From positions 4,419 through 68,418 of the forward strand of contig BCIJ01000016.1 in NCBI GenBank assembly GCA_001599935.1: a stretch of 64,000 bases of DNA, written 5' to 3'. The stretch comes from Holtermannia corniformis (lineage: Eukaryota; Basidiomycota; Tremellomycetes; Holtermanniales). The position numbers were made by a program, and so were the translations under genes. Positions 56,001 through 64,000 of the stretch are shown here, one piece after another. Positions within the stretch are counted from its first letter, which is position 1. The number at the start of each line of letters is the position of its first letter. The notes below the pieces were generated by a model that was not told where the DNA came from, searched no databases, and was given only the letters and a program-made list of their open reading frames with translations.

Positions 56001-57209
56001 CGCATCTTCCTGACCATCGTGGCAACAGATGACCTCGAAGTTCATCAAATGGATGTGGTCTCAGCATTCCTGAATGGCGTATTGGACGAGGAGATCTACA
56101 TGCAGGCCCCGCTGGGGTACACCCTGGCGGCAGGCACGAACTGCGTGAAGCTCATCAAGTCGCTCTACGGCCTGAAGCAGGCTGGACGCACGTGGTGGGA
56201 GGCTCTTGATGGCCACCTACACCGAATGGGTTTTCGACGAGGGTCCGAAGACTGGGGGATTTATCTCCGCAAGGGAGCGTACCTCCTAGTCTACGTGGAC
56301 GACATCCTCGTAGCCGCACCAACCCTCAGCGAGGTTACCAGCATCAAGACGGAGCTGGCGAAGCGCTGGGAGATGACCGACGCTGGCGAAGTGGGATTCG
56401 TCCTAGGCCTGAGCGTCACAAGGAACAGGCAAGCCCGGACCATACAGCTTAGCCAGACGGCGTACATCGAGAAAGTACTTGGCACATTTGGCATGCAAGA
56501 CGCGGCAACAGTGACGACGCCCTGCGAAGGCGGGACCAAGCTCGTGAGCGAAGGCAAGCCGCACGCAGGAGGCGTCGAAGAGTACCAGAAGCTTGTAGGC
56601 AGCCTCATGTGGGCGGCCATGGGCACTCGACTCGACTTGGCCTACATCGTGGGGAACCTGTCAAAGTACAACGCGAAGCCAACGCACGACCACTGGCAAG
56701 CAGGCAAGCGTGTGCTGAAGTACCTCAAAGGTACTGCTGCGCACGGCCTGACGCTTGGCGGCAAGTGGCAAGCAGAGCTGGAAGGGTTCAGTGACGCAGA
56801 CTGGGCGGGAGACGCGGACACGCGTCGGTCGACCACGGGATACGTCATACGCTTCCGCGGCTCGACCGTAAGCTGGGGATCGACCCGGCAGAAGACGGTT
56901 GCGCTGTCAACGGTGGAGGCAGAGTACATGGCAATGGCCGAAAGCATCAAGGAAGTCGTCTGGGTCACCCAGGCGGTACGGGAGTTCGGCGTGGAGGTTG
57001 CCGCACCAGTGACGGTGTGGGTCGACAACCAGGGCGCACAGAAACTCGCCAGCAACCCAGGGTTCCACAAGCGGACCAAGCACATCGACATTCGGCATCA
57101 TTACTGCCGAGACAAGGTGCAGGACGGCACGATCAGGCTCGAGTACGTCGAGACGCTGGCACAGAGGGCCGACGTCATGACGAAAGGCCTGTGTGAGGGC
57201 CTCGTCTAG
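53019..57209 (+). CDS. Copia gag-pol polyprotein
   Basis: 1396 residues in one frame. The Gag-like N-terminus ends in two CCHC zinc knuckles starting at about C281 (CGKCGLTSHTTSDC) and C301 (CFKCGQKGHIKRQC). The aspartic protease has DSG at 355. Integrase has an HHCC zinc site from about H494 (WHLRLGHM) and the triad D557, D621, E657 with the usual 35 residues between the last two. A Glu/Pro repeat linker spans about 815-850. Reverse transcriptase includes CKWVYKTKRD, HQMDVVSAFLNG and YVDD at 1092-1095. RNase H includes DADWAG from D1259, STVEAEYMA and KHIDIRHHYCRD. It makes the virus-like particle and carries out reverse transcription and integration. Confidence 0.96.
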   Translation: MSTETTFARTNQVPRLTGLETFYAWKIAMEDALDMNRLHGVVSGHEKRPVAEDYLGEVKIEIEISGEKGTEAAEAATETLRELSTAQRLELGKVQRLWDDRNRQAMGLMRATVSEAIRFDLMHCTTAVEMWLEIEASHNLKQSDYADEIAVELTNMYLQDGGDMEAHLAKYQQLIMRARAAGLNYSPYEVCQKFTRTLDISYRDIVRDFKALPEAEKTFSRLRALYNSEIAFRAHHAKKNAQMVLFTQNREKPKRGKTGGSKTEKGEKGASAPDQKEKEKCGKCGLTSHTTSDCKADRMTCFKCGQKGHIKRQCKGATEGTALIAALVDLDGLMGVSAKSVALKAEGDKVHWVVDSGATHHLSADLNLISDRQKLAVPMTFGLADASATIKATERGSARHRLACGTPLTFQDVYYVPNTRVNLLSAGTLVRRGWEVQLNDQGGYLGKSGVKIPLQRVQGLWVVTLSRHEPLPTEDTGLTMVSMHKNVDTLDGWHLRLGHMGVTTIKALAQEGKIEISGAEEYKGTDCDTCQISKATRLPFGNQTVKATQPLEIIHSDLAGPLTPTRTGKRYYVTFIDDYTHIVFTMTLVQKTAQEVLRCFALFAKATELMLDKRVKILRTDGGSEYLGQAWESYLLASGILHQSTTAYTPQLNGVAERMNRTLKEMASAMLIGAKLPGEYWGEAIVYASYLTMMVKGVDGKTAWEWAYKRKPDLSKMYTFGTPVWVRIPSETRTKSDLTTPKARKGRLFGISPNTSGWIVMDDATGKLGASRDVVFTSAPPMAPTEDPAAPAVVPAPQAHIEEIPDVPAVMPEGERAAEAELEPEPEPEAEPEAPEPEAEEPEPEPEQAPEGVPELVLVPPPMAPIRRSSRIADKGEVHLLSEWTSEDLALAAAAIADEDPATYAQAMASSLSEEWDKAMQKELETVAKAKTWKDAKLPQGRRAVGCKWVYKTKRDQDGDIIKHKARIVAKGYSQVPGQDFQETYSPVARLSSLRIFLTIVATDDLEVHQMDVVSAFLNGVLDEEIYMQAPLGYTLAAGTNCVKLIKSLYGLKQAGRTWWEALDGHLHRMGFRRGSEDWGIYLRKGAYLLVYVDDILVAAPTLSEVTSIKTELAKRWEMTDAGEVGFVLGLSVTRNRQARTIQLSQTAYIEKVLGTFGMQDAATVTTPCEGGTKLVSEGKPHAGGVEEYQKLVGSLMWAAMGTRLDLAYIVGNLSKYNAKPTHDHWQAGKRVLKYLKGTAAHGLTLGGKWQAELEGFSDADWAGDADTRRSTTGYVIRFRGSTVSWGSTRQKTVALSTVEAEYMAMAESIKEVVWVTQAVREFGVEVAAPVTVWVDNQGAQKLASNPGFHKRTKHIDIRHHYCRDKVQDGTIRLEYVETLAQRADVMTKGLCEGLV

Positions 57210-57214
57210 AGGGG
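57205..57214 (+). other. Internal polypurine-tract-like copy at the pol stop
   Basis: TCTAGAGGGG spans the pol stop codon. The identical 10-mer abuts the right LTR at 58050-58059, where it serves as the polypurine tract. Confidence 0.5.
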
Positions 57215-57436
57215 ACGATGACCCGGGGAGACTGAGGCGAGATCGGCGAAGATCTACCTCCGAAGGGCGGGACTCTCGATTGCGCAGCGGAAAGCGAGGT
57301 TCCGCACTACGAGGAACCGGGAGGATCGACGAGCGAGAATAGAGATAGAGCACTATAATATTCGAGCGATGTAGATACAACAGGAGACAACGCNGAAGAC
57401 GAGGGGCGCGGCGGCGCAGCCGCAGCGCACAGACAG

Positions 57437-57452
57437 TGGTGCGAAAGCACCA
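57437..57452 (+). other. GNRA-type hairpin in the copia tail
   Basis: Stem TGGTGC/GCACCA closes a GAAA tetraloop, a GNRA loop. The same stem is kept in the remnant at 1012-1027. Confidence 0.4.
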
Positions 57453-57586
57453 GTGGCACTCTGAGCGCCGCGCAGCGGCTACTCGCCACGTGACACCGCC
57501 ATAGGCGTGACAGCCTGGCAGCACCGCTGCACAGAGAGCACATCGCAGCGCTCGGACTGGCGGCAACGATCAAGGCGGGAGCGTCA

Positions 57587-58054
57587 ATGGCGGCACTCGT
57601 CTTCAGCGCGGTCCTCGCCACACCAGCCTCGACTCAGTGGGATAACCCAGCGATCTTAGCCCGAGGCCCTGGGGTAACCCAGTGCCCGATGGTGCGACGT
57701 GATGAGGAGCCGCGCGATGACGAGGAGACGCGAGATGAGATGAGGGCGGAGTGGCAAGACAGGCAGCGTCAGCTTCGACCCTGGGGCACCCAGCAGTCTA
57801 AGCCCGAGGCCTGGGGCACCCAGCACCTCGAGACGCGCCAGCTCGCGCACGCAGACGGTCAAGACGATCAAACCAAACGCACGGACACACTCGAGATGGA
57901 CGTACTCAAGACCCCAGCCAGCGGCCGACTCAATGGCCTCGATACGGTACTTGACGCGAAGGAAGCTCGGCTCCAAGGAAATCCTGCAGGACGGTCAGCG
58001 CGAGCCGCGAGAGGGACGTACATGATGGTGGACGACGGTCGGCGCACGATCTAG
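57587..58054 (+). CDS. Possible accessory ORF in the copia tail
   Basis: A 155-residue frame between pol and the right LTR. The N-terminus MAALVFSAVLATPASTQ looks like a short signal or membrane segment. A repeated (P)WGTQ motif and charged Asp/Glu/Arg-rich stretches follow. The stop overlaps the polypurine tract. No similarity is recognised. It could be a host fragment or a non-coding frame held open by composition. Confidence 0.3.
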   Translation: MAALVFSAVLATPASTQWDNPAILARGPGVTQCPMVRRDEEPRDDEETRDEMRAEWQDRQRQLRPWGTQQSKPEAWGTQHLETRQLAHADGQDDQTKRTDTLEMDVLKTPASGRLNGLDTVLDAKEARLQGNPAGRSARAARGTYMMVDDGRRTI

Positions 58055-58059
58055 AGGGG
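58050..58059 (+). other. Polypurine tract of the copia element
   Basis: TCTAGAGGGG lies immediately 5' of the right LTR, the expected place for plus-strand priming. Confidence 0.7.
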
Positions 58060-58177
58060 TGTTGGATGAGATCGAGCACCAGAGGGGTTGAGCGGCGATA
58101 CGGCGTTATTGTAGAGTGAAAACTGCCGCTGCCGCGCCGGCAGCGATGTGATCACCAATCCAAGCCTACATTCAACA
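58060..58177 (+). repeat. Right LTR of the copia element (118 bp)
   Basis: Identical to the left LTR and followed by the GCCAG target duplication at 58178-58182. Confidence 0.95.
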
Positions 58178-58402
58178 GCCAGCCCAACTCTGGACTTCGG
58201 GGGTCAAGTGTCTAGCTGGGTTAAGCGGCTTAACGGGTTGGCTCGCTCACCCTCTTCCCGGCTGGCGCAAGTACATAGATGGTGATGGATCGCTTCCACT
58301 CTACAGAGTGGACAGACGGCCGACCGTACCAAGGAAGCCATGCATGAATCTACATCGTGAGGGAGGTACAACGTTTGGACTGTAGAGCGGATACAGAGGC
58401 GA

Positions 58403-61400
58403 TCACGAGCTTGCGCTATACGGGCTCGTCGGCACGCCGAGTATCTCCAGAGAACTGGACATCGTCAGCTGACAGCGCTGACCCGGCAGCTACTTACAGC
58501 CTGTTTGGCCTTTTCCGAGTGATCACCTCCGGCTTCACGGTCGATCTGATGGCAGATGAACAGCGCATCGGCACTGGGACTCGTCAGCGACACTCGCATC
58601 GTCTGGGATTACGACTCACGCATCACCTAGAACTCCGGCGCCCGCGCGAACACACAGGAACGGAACACCGCCGCACAACAGAGCTGCAAGAGGCGCATGG
58701 GATGGTGCGCTGAGGGTATGCGCCGCATATACATAGCCCGCCGTGGCAGTGCACAGTGCCAGTGTTGTCGAAGACAGGGTGAGTAGCAGCTTGATCAGAG
58801 TGTCTGTCATCTGTCAGCGATGTTCACTCGCCACAGCTTGAGCGTACAGTCAAGCAGCTTGCCAGCCTTACGTCGCCCCGCGAGTCCGACTGCACGCCTT
58901 GCACTGGGCCAGAATGAATCACCGGTGATCCCAACGTAGACGAGTGCGTAGCCGTTGAATTGATCGAGCACGCCAGCGATGACCGTGAAGACGGGTGTGA
59001 GGTTTGACAGGAAAGCCAGTGCGGATGGCAAGAGTTGTGCCCTGGGATGCGTGACCTGTATATCAGTCAATACAATCCCCAGCAAGGCACCCGGCACTTA
59101 CTCGACGAGCCTCAGCTGCGGTACGACCGACCATGCGAGCGGTCGCGACAATCAAGGCGCCAAGACATATGCTTCCCAAGCTTGTGCCTGTTGCTCGATG
59201 GACTGCAGCTTGTGTGATATCTAGGGCTTGTGGGTGATCCGGATCGTCCCTGTCACCATCAGCTCCAATGTCTGGAGGTGGATCGCCTGGCGCACCTGTG
59301 GAAGTACCATTCACCAACGATAGCCGCTACCGCCACTCGGCCAACGCCTCGGACGACGCCCCATGTCCAGAGCCAGATGAGTGTGACAAGGAACACTGCC
59401 CAACCGGCATACGGTCTTACGTGCCACACCCAAGTGTCCTCGCGTCTATACGTCGATCAGCTTGCAGTGAACACGCATCATGCTGTAAGACTTACGGATG
59501 GCGGTAGTAACCGATGAGTAGTAGCCGCAGCGCAAGGGTAAGGAAAGGCAGACTGATCAGAGCGAATGCACCAAGCAAGATAGGGGTGAGGAGAAGCATT
59601 GGCGGGTGCGATAGCAGTAGCGTTGTAGACAGCTGACACATTGTCAGCTGGGAACATCAGCAGGGATCTTTGCAACTCACCTCCACGACCGCAACTGTGC
59701 GCTCGAGCCGCTTGCGGCGAAGCCAGACCAAACGCGCAAAGAGGGCAGCGAACGCCAAGAGTAGCAAGCTGAATAGCCTCAAGCCCGTTGTTCCCCACCA
59801 AGTGCCCTCAATCTTCTCACCATCCTCGCCATCGCCGATCTCCCCAAACGAGCCAACAAACGCCGACCAAGCACAGACAAACAAGCCAAAGGGAACCAGC
59901 ACGGCCGTGGCCGTCAGCACGGGCCGGACGGTGTGCTTCAACATGAAGAGGAATGCGACGGGGAACGCAAGGGATATGAGGAGCAGCAGAGAGAGCATTG
60001 GGATCATGTGGAGCATCGTGGTGAATGCCGTTGGCGACGGTGGGGTAGTTGGGTCTGGTCGGGGCGCTGGATCCGTCGAGCCCCACACGAAGAGCAGCGC
60101 GACAAAGATGAAGATGAGGGATGTGAGCCAGAGTGCGAGGAAGCCAGAATCTATCACTGATCAGCAGCCGCATGTATCAACGCGCACAAGACTCACCCTT
60201 GAACTTTCGTAGCACAATGCCTCGGCCATCACTCCAGACACCGAAACGCGCTTGGTACACCTCGAGCCGCACAGGTATTCTCTCCCGGCCGCGCCCTTCC
60301 AGATCCTCTTCACCAAGCAGCGGATCGTCCAGCGCTTCGCCCGGCGGAGGTGCCATGCCCAGATGAGGGAGATCATGGCGACCTCGTCGGTCTGAAGGCG
60401 ATGGCGGATCTGATGGCTTGTCTGACAGCAGCGAGCCTTCTGAATCGGAATCATCAAGCTCGTACGCGGCGGTTCTGCGATTCCGGCCGTGTTTGCTAGA
60501 TGATGCCGCAGGCGATCCTGGCGGTGATGGCGTTGCAGAGGACGATGAAGAGGGTGGGAAGATGCTTTGATGCGCGAGCCAGCCTCTGTTGGTACGCGTT
60601 GTCGGTTGCGGTTCGATACTGCGCTCTTTGCCCTTGAGCGACTTGCGCGGTGATGCAGGTGGTGAAGCTTCCGGGTCTTGGAACAGCAGTTCCGAGGCTG
60701 AAGGTAGTGGCGCATCTTCTTCGTCTTCATCTAGTAAATCCATATCCGGCGGCGAGCCACGGAGATGTGGAAGTGAAGCCTGCGAAGAGGACGAAGGCGA
60801 ATTGAGGTAAGGATCTGGGATATCCTGGTGGAACAACTGAGGGCGTCAGCTTGCCGTTTTGAATTGATGGAGGCAGTAAAGAGGATTACGGATTGGAGAG
60901 GAGAGAGGAACCCTGCCGCCAACCGAGAGCGAGAGTCACACAATCAGATTGCTGAGCACATTTCGCGGGACAGCAATGGAATGAACCAGAACAACAATGT
61001 AAATGACACACGAAGCTATGGCGTCGTGATATACAATGTGTGTGGGTCCGGGGGCAGAGGATCTGCAGGATGCGATCCAGGCAGCGCACAGGGACGAGCG
61101 TTGCCAAGGTACGACACCAAGCTTGGCGGTCAACCCCGAAAAAATCGCAGCGCTCGGCTGCTATTTGGAGCACGCCGCAGCGCTGATCATATTCGTCGTC
61201 AGATCCGCCAAGGCACTGATCGTTACACACATGCGGAAGGAGATGTCAATCATAGTCAAGCAGAAATCATCCAAGATCGCGGTCGTGCAGCAACGTTGTC
61301 CTTTTGTAGTCTGCATGACCTGCCAATCCGACGTTGACAAACAGAGATCGGACGCTCGGGACTGTGCTGACGGAGACTCCCGTCTCGACGACCCAGCCAC

Positions 61401-63524
61401 GGTCGACCGTCGAAGTTACTCTGACCGTAGTTGCTGCACAATCGCCAGCTATCAAGCAGGGCAGACTCAGCTGCAGTAACAACGCGCTAGACATGCCCGG
61501 ATCTCTCGCAGCACGCCGCCATGCAGTTTCTATAGCTACTTGTGCGGAACGCATCGTGATAGCTGGATTGCGACGCGACCTGCTGGCAGCAAGCGAGTAC
61601 GCATCCACGAAATCTCCTAGCGTGATCGTACATTCAGCTACAAGCACTGTCGATGCGTTGTGCAGAGTGAATCCGCCAATCCAGCCCAGTCTGGCAAACT
61701 CAGGAATTTCCGCGATAAGCAGTCCGCCAGGGTAGAGCTCGGATCGGTTACAGACCGCGATACGGGTTGGCACAGCTACCGTTCCCGCGACCTGAGCGGC
61801 AAAAGCCGAGCCGACGGGCTGTGAGAATGAAGAAGCTGTCCTACCGACACATGTCCGTATTCTGATTGATGATCGTGTGGCCTGGTGAGCGTCGAGTTGT
61901 CGCCTCGACGCCAATGATCTCACGAGCAACGGACCGATCGAATACAAAGCCCTCGAGCCTGCAGACAGACTGGCGAACTACAGCGAACTTGGCGCGATCA
62001 AAGACCAAGCTGATGTGTGCCTGCAGAGTCGCTCAAGCCACAAATATGCAAGGGCATGGACGCACTGCAATCTGTAAGACATCTTGAATGATGCAACAAG
62101 GCAGACTTGAAGACACGATGCGTCACTCGACTTGCAGACATTGAGCTCTACCAGTGCAAGTCTGGTAGTCTACGCGGTCAAGCGCCGCGATAGTCGTTTT
62201 AACAACCGAGTCAAGGCTTGCTGGCTGTCTGTGTGAGCCTGGGTAGTACACCAAAAGCAGCTAGCGCGGTCCAAGGTGTTCGTTTGCCGTGATGGAATCA
62301 ATCGTGACGGTCGTAGCTTCAGCTCTTGGACCGGGAAGCACTCTGACAGCATCTATCTGCGGGACCGAGTACGCACCCGCGAGTCAGAGAGCTGTAGGGT
62401 TCGAGACTACGTCTGGCTGTGTTCATCAGACGGCAATGATCGGTCCGTTCATCGAATGAGGCATCCGTTAGCCACATTACTGGCCGAGGCACCTGCCGCG
62501 ATGTCTGCGTCCGACTCGAGCGCAAAGTACTTTAGCTATACCCGAGGACGACTACGATCGGCGATGCGATAAAGGCGATAGCTCGGTATAGGTGGTGCAC
62601 ACTGCGACGTCGTCGGCTGTGAGACAGATCCACGGGGCCCAGACTGACTTGCGACAGGCGCGACACTTGCGTATCACACAGGCACAACCGAATACAAACA
62701 GAGCCGGTTAGCTATACCTAAGGAAGACTGCCATCGGCGATGCGATGAAGCGACCTCCGAAACAATAGCTGATGCGCACTGTGACGTCGTCGGGTGTTGT
62801 TGAAGACCTTGAGTCACGGAACGTGTTGACTCTGATATCAGAAAGCAGACACCAGAGACGAACGGGTCAAGATCTGGAGGCGCTGCAAACGCAAGATGAC
62901 CGATTTGGCTCGCACATTTGCCAGCTGTGGCTGATGAGGACTATGGCTGCGTGTGCGGTTCACGCTATGATGAACTGAGCTTGTGCACAGCGCGAGGCGG
63001 TCCGCCGGTCCGCAGGGTAGCCATGGCCTCGCTCAGAATGTACGAGCATCGCCGTGCGATGCGACCGGGTCTACGCGGCGAAGGGAGCTGCAGCTGTACG
63101 AGATGCACATAGGCATGTACGACAAAGTGGAATCGCAGCTGCAGCTCGTGCACCGTCGAGGCCAACGGCGCTGGGTGGCTTGACATGGGGTGCGCGACCA
63201 GGGGAGTGAAGTAGCTCATCGAGCGAGAGGATCGACCCGCAGTATCGTACCTGCAAGTCTTTCCTGCGATCAGGGAGCTATAGCAGCGCCTGCCTGTCGG
63301 CCTCGTCGTTATCGCCGCAACCGTGTCCAACGACGCGTGCCGTATCCGTCTCCAGTAACAGTCCTCTCCTCCTTTCTTCCCCGTCCTCTATCCCTCGGAT
63401 CCCCATCGACGGATGCTTGTCACCCTGACGAGGAGCATCACTCACCGGGCTCTGTGCAGTGTCGGCGTTGTTGCTGAGAAAGCGGCTCGCGTACGCCGAG
63501 AACGAGGGGTGCTTTGCGTCCATC
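58403..63524 (-). CDS. CTL/PNS1-like multi-pass transporter (choline transporter-like family)
   Basis: Exon 1 (63524-63446) starts MDAKHPSFSAYASRFLSNNA. After a 2609-nt intron, exon 2 begins LFHQDIPDPYLNSPSSSSQA and encodes an acidic, Ser/Pro-rich cytosolic region. Membrane helices follow: DSGFLALWLTSLIFIFVALL, MLSLLLLISLAFPVAFLFM, LVPFGLFVCAWSAFVGSF and more. Family signatures are GTWWGTTGLRLFSLLLL, VGEWYFHR, NGYALVYVGITGDSFWPSAR, and near the end LGDAADALFICHQIDREAGG. The end is either 58465 or, if the GTAAGT donor near 58494 is used, 58403. The family is linked to choline or other solute transport at plasma or vacuolar membranes; the substrate here is not shown by sequence. Confidence 0.8.
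60837..63445 (-). other. Giant intron of the CTL gene (2609 nt)
   Basis: The donor GTGAGTGATG follows TAQSP and the acceptor, preceded by GCTGACG, reads CCCTCAG before LFHQDI. Both sides are in phase. No known protein is encoded inside. It contains a diverged direct repeat at 62532-62620 and 62708-62797. Confidence 0.75.
62532..62797 (+). repeat. Diverged direct repeat in the CTL giant intron
   Basis: Two units of about 90 nt share TTAGCTATACC, ATCGGCGATGCGAT, GATAGCTxGxT-like spacing and GCxCACTGxGACGTCGTCGG in the same order, 176 nt apart start to start. Confidence 0.55.
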
Positions 63525-63873
63525 TTGGTGGCTGTGGCTGTGGCTAGGCCTGGACTGTTCTCGCCACCCCGCGCTCTACGGTCCTGCAGTGTGGTAAGTA
63601 CTGTCCAGGGCGTGTCAGCTGCTTGAGGAAGTGGAGACTGAGGATGGCAGTGTAGGGCGGGTGGCAACAGGATAGCGTGAGCAGGGGTTTGCGGTGGGTG
63701 TGTATGACGTGGCTGTGACGTGTACCCCAACGGCCGATCGGGCCGGACGGGGCCGAGAGTGGGGTTGGTAATGTCCGGTTTGATAACCCCGACACGGATG
63801 ACCGCCTGCACGGTATATATCCTGCTATACTCTCCCTGCTCACTATCCCCTGCTCACTCTCACTGTACTCAGC
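63525..63873. promoter_or_regulatory. Bidirectional promoter region with TATA box
   Basis: TATATAT at 63814-63820 lies about 55 bases upstream of the plus-strand ATG at 63874. Direct pyrimidine-rich repeats (CTATCCCCTGCTCACT type) lie between. The CTL gene starts on the other side at 63524. Confidence 0.45.
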
Positions 63874-64000
63874 ATGGACGGCACCCCAGCAACCCGTAAG
63901 CATCCTCAACCAGGCAGGCAGCACTGACCGCGTTCCAGAATATCAAGCGTGGAAGCAGCTCCAGCAGCTGTACAGCTCGCAGCACTCTAGCCTCGTGCTC
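63874..64000 (+). CDS. 5' end of a gene, perhaps glucose-6-phosphate isomerase (partial)
   Basis: Exon 1 is 63874-63895 (MDGTPAT). A 43-nt intron with GTAAGC donor and CACTGAC branch follows, then YQAWKQLQQLYSSQHSSLVL to the window edge. A Trp-x-x-Leu-x-x-x-Tyr start followed by SSLVL resembles the N-terminus of phosphoglucose isomerases, but too little is visible to be sure. Confidence 0.35.

Larger units (their letters stand above)
52806..58177 (+). mobile_element. Complete Ty1/copia LTR retrotransposon
   Basis: 5372 bp bounded by identical LTRs and a 5-bp GCCAG duplication. It contains one gag-pol frame with the order protease, integrase, reverse transcriptase, RNase H, which defines copia. 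All catalytic motifs are present and the frame is unbroken, so it is probably a recent and potentially autonomous copy. An 850-bp tail separates pol from the right LTR. One ambiguous base (n) occurs at about 57394. Confidence 0.95.

Noticed and set aside
57307..57566. Minus-strand frames shared between the copia tail and the 844-1107 remnant
   Set aside because: Similarity between the two translations reflects nucleotide homology of the element tails; frame is interrupted and composition is non-protein-like.
62390..62420. GGTTCGAGA as a tRNA B box
   Set aside because: The required following CC and a matching A box and cloverleaf are absent; the similar GGTTCGACC near 20848 also fails.

Overview
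The window reads as nuclear DNA of a basidiomycete fungus. The genes are compact but intron-rich. Most introns are 40-60 nt with GTGAGT-like donors, CTGAC/CTAAC branch sites and YAG acceptors. The conserved genes are standard fungal housekeeping genes: retromer VPS17, a PP4 regulatory subunit, RanBP1, p24/Emp24, prohibitin, palmitoyl-protein thioesterase, mitochondrial pyruvate carrier, an anillin/Bud4 and a CTL-type transporter. One complete Ty1/copia retrotransposon is present. I cannot name the species or class from sequence alone.

Layout. 1-1.1 kb: no gene, ending in a worn 3' remnant of a copia element. 1.7-3.2 kb: two tandem cysteine-rich zinc-ribbon proteins. 3.4-14.0 kb: VPS17 (+), a PPP4R1-like HEAT protein (-), a Zip3/HEI10-like meiotic RING protein (-), and an unknown protein (+). 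14.2-28.4 kb: RanBP1 (-), an Emp24-type p24 protein (+), an unknown protein (-) and prohibitin 1 (+). RanBP1, p24 and prohibitin each carry one giant intron of 2.3-3.0 kb. 28.6-46 kb: an accessory stretch in which four unrelated families of small paralogous proteins (I, II, III, IV) are scattered among conserved genes (PPT1, MPC, an F-box protein, an RRM protein). 46.3-51.8 kb: a large Bud4/anillin-like protein. 52.0-52.7 kb: a third family III member abutting a fragment of an endonuclease/exonuclease/phosphatase-fold gene. 52.8-58.2 kb: the intact copia element, with identical 118-bp LTRs and a 5-bp target duplication. 58.4-63.5 kb: a CTL/PNS1-like transporter (-) with a fourth giant intron. 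63.9-64.0 kb: the first codons of another gene, perhaps glucose-6-phosphate isomerase.

The housekeeping genes do not form one pathway. They cover endosomal recycling, ER-Golgi transport, nuclear transport, mitochondrial membrane functions, cytokinesis and meiosis. The most unusual material is (i) four giant introns with repeats and short hairpins, in genes whose other introns are mostly small; (ii) at least four lineage-specific small-gene families expanded locally, one tandem duplication being marked by a fossil of the PPT1 tail; (iii) microexons of 7, 11, 15 and 16 nt; and (iv) a very young copia element apparently primed by an internal tRNA fragment.

Gene models were spliced by eye from reading frame, splice consensus and recognised protein families. 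Ends of unrecognised genes are less certain than those of conserved ones.
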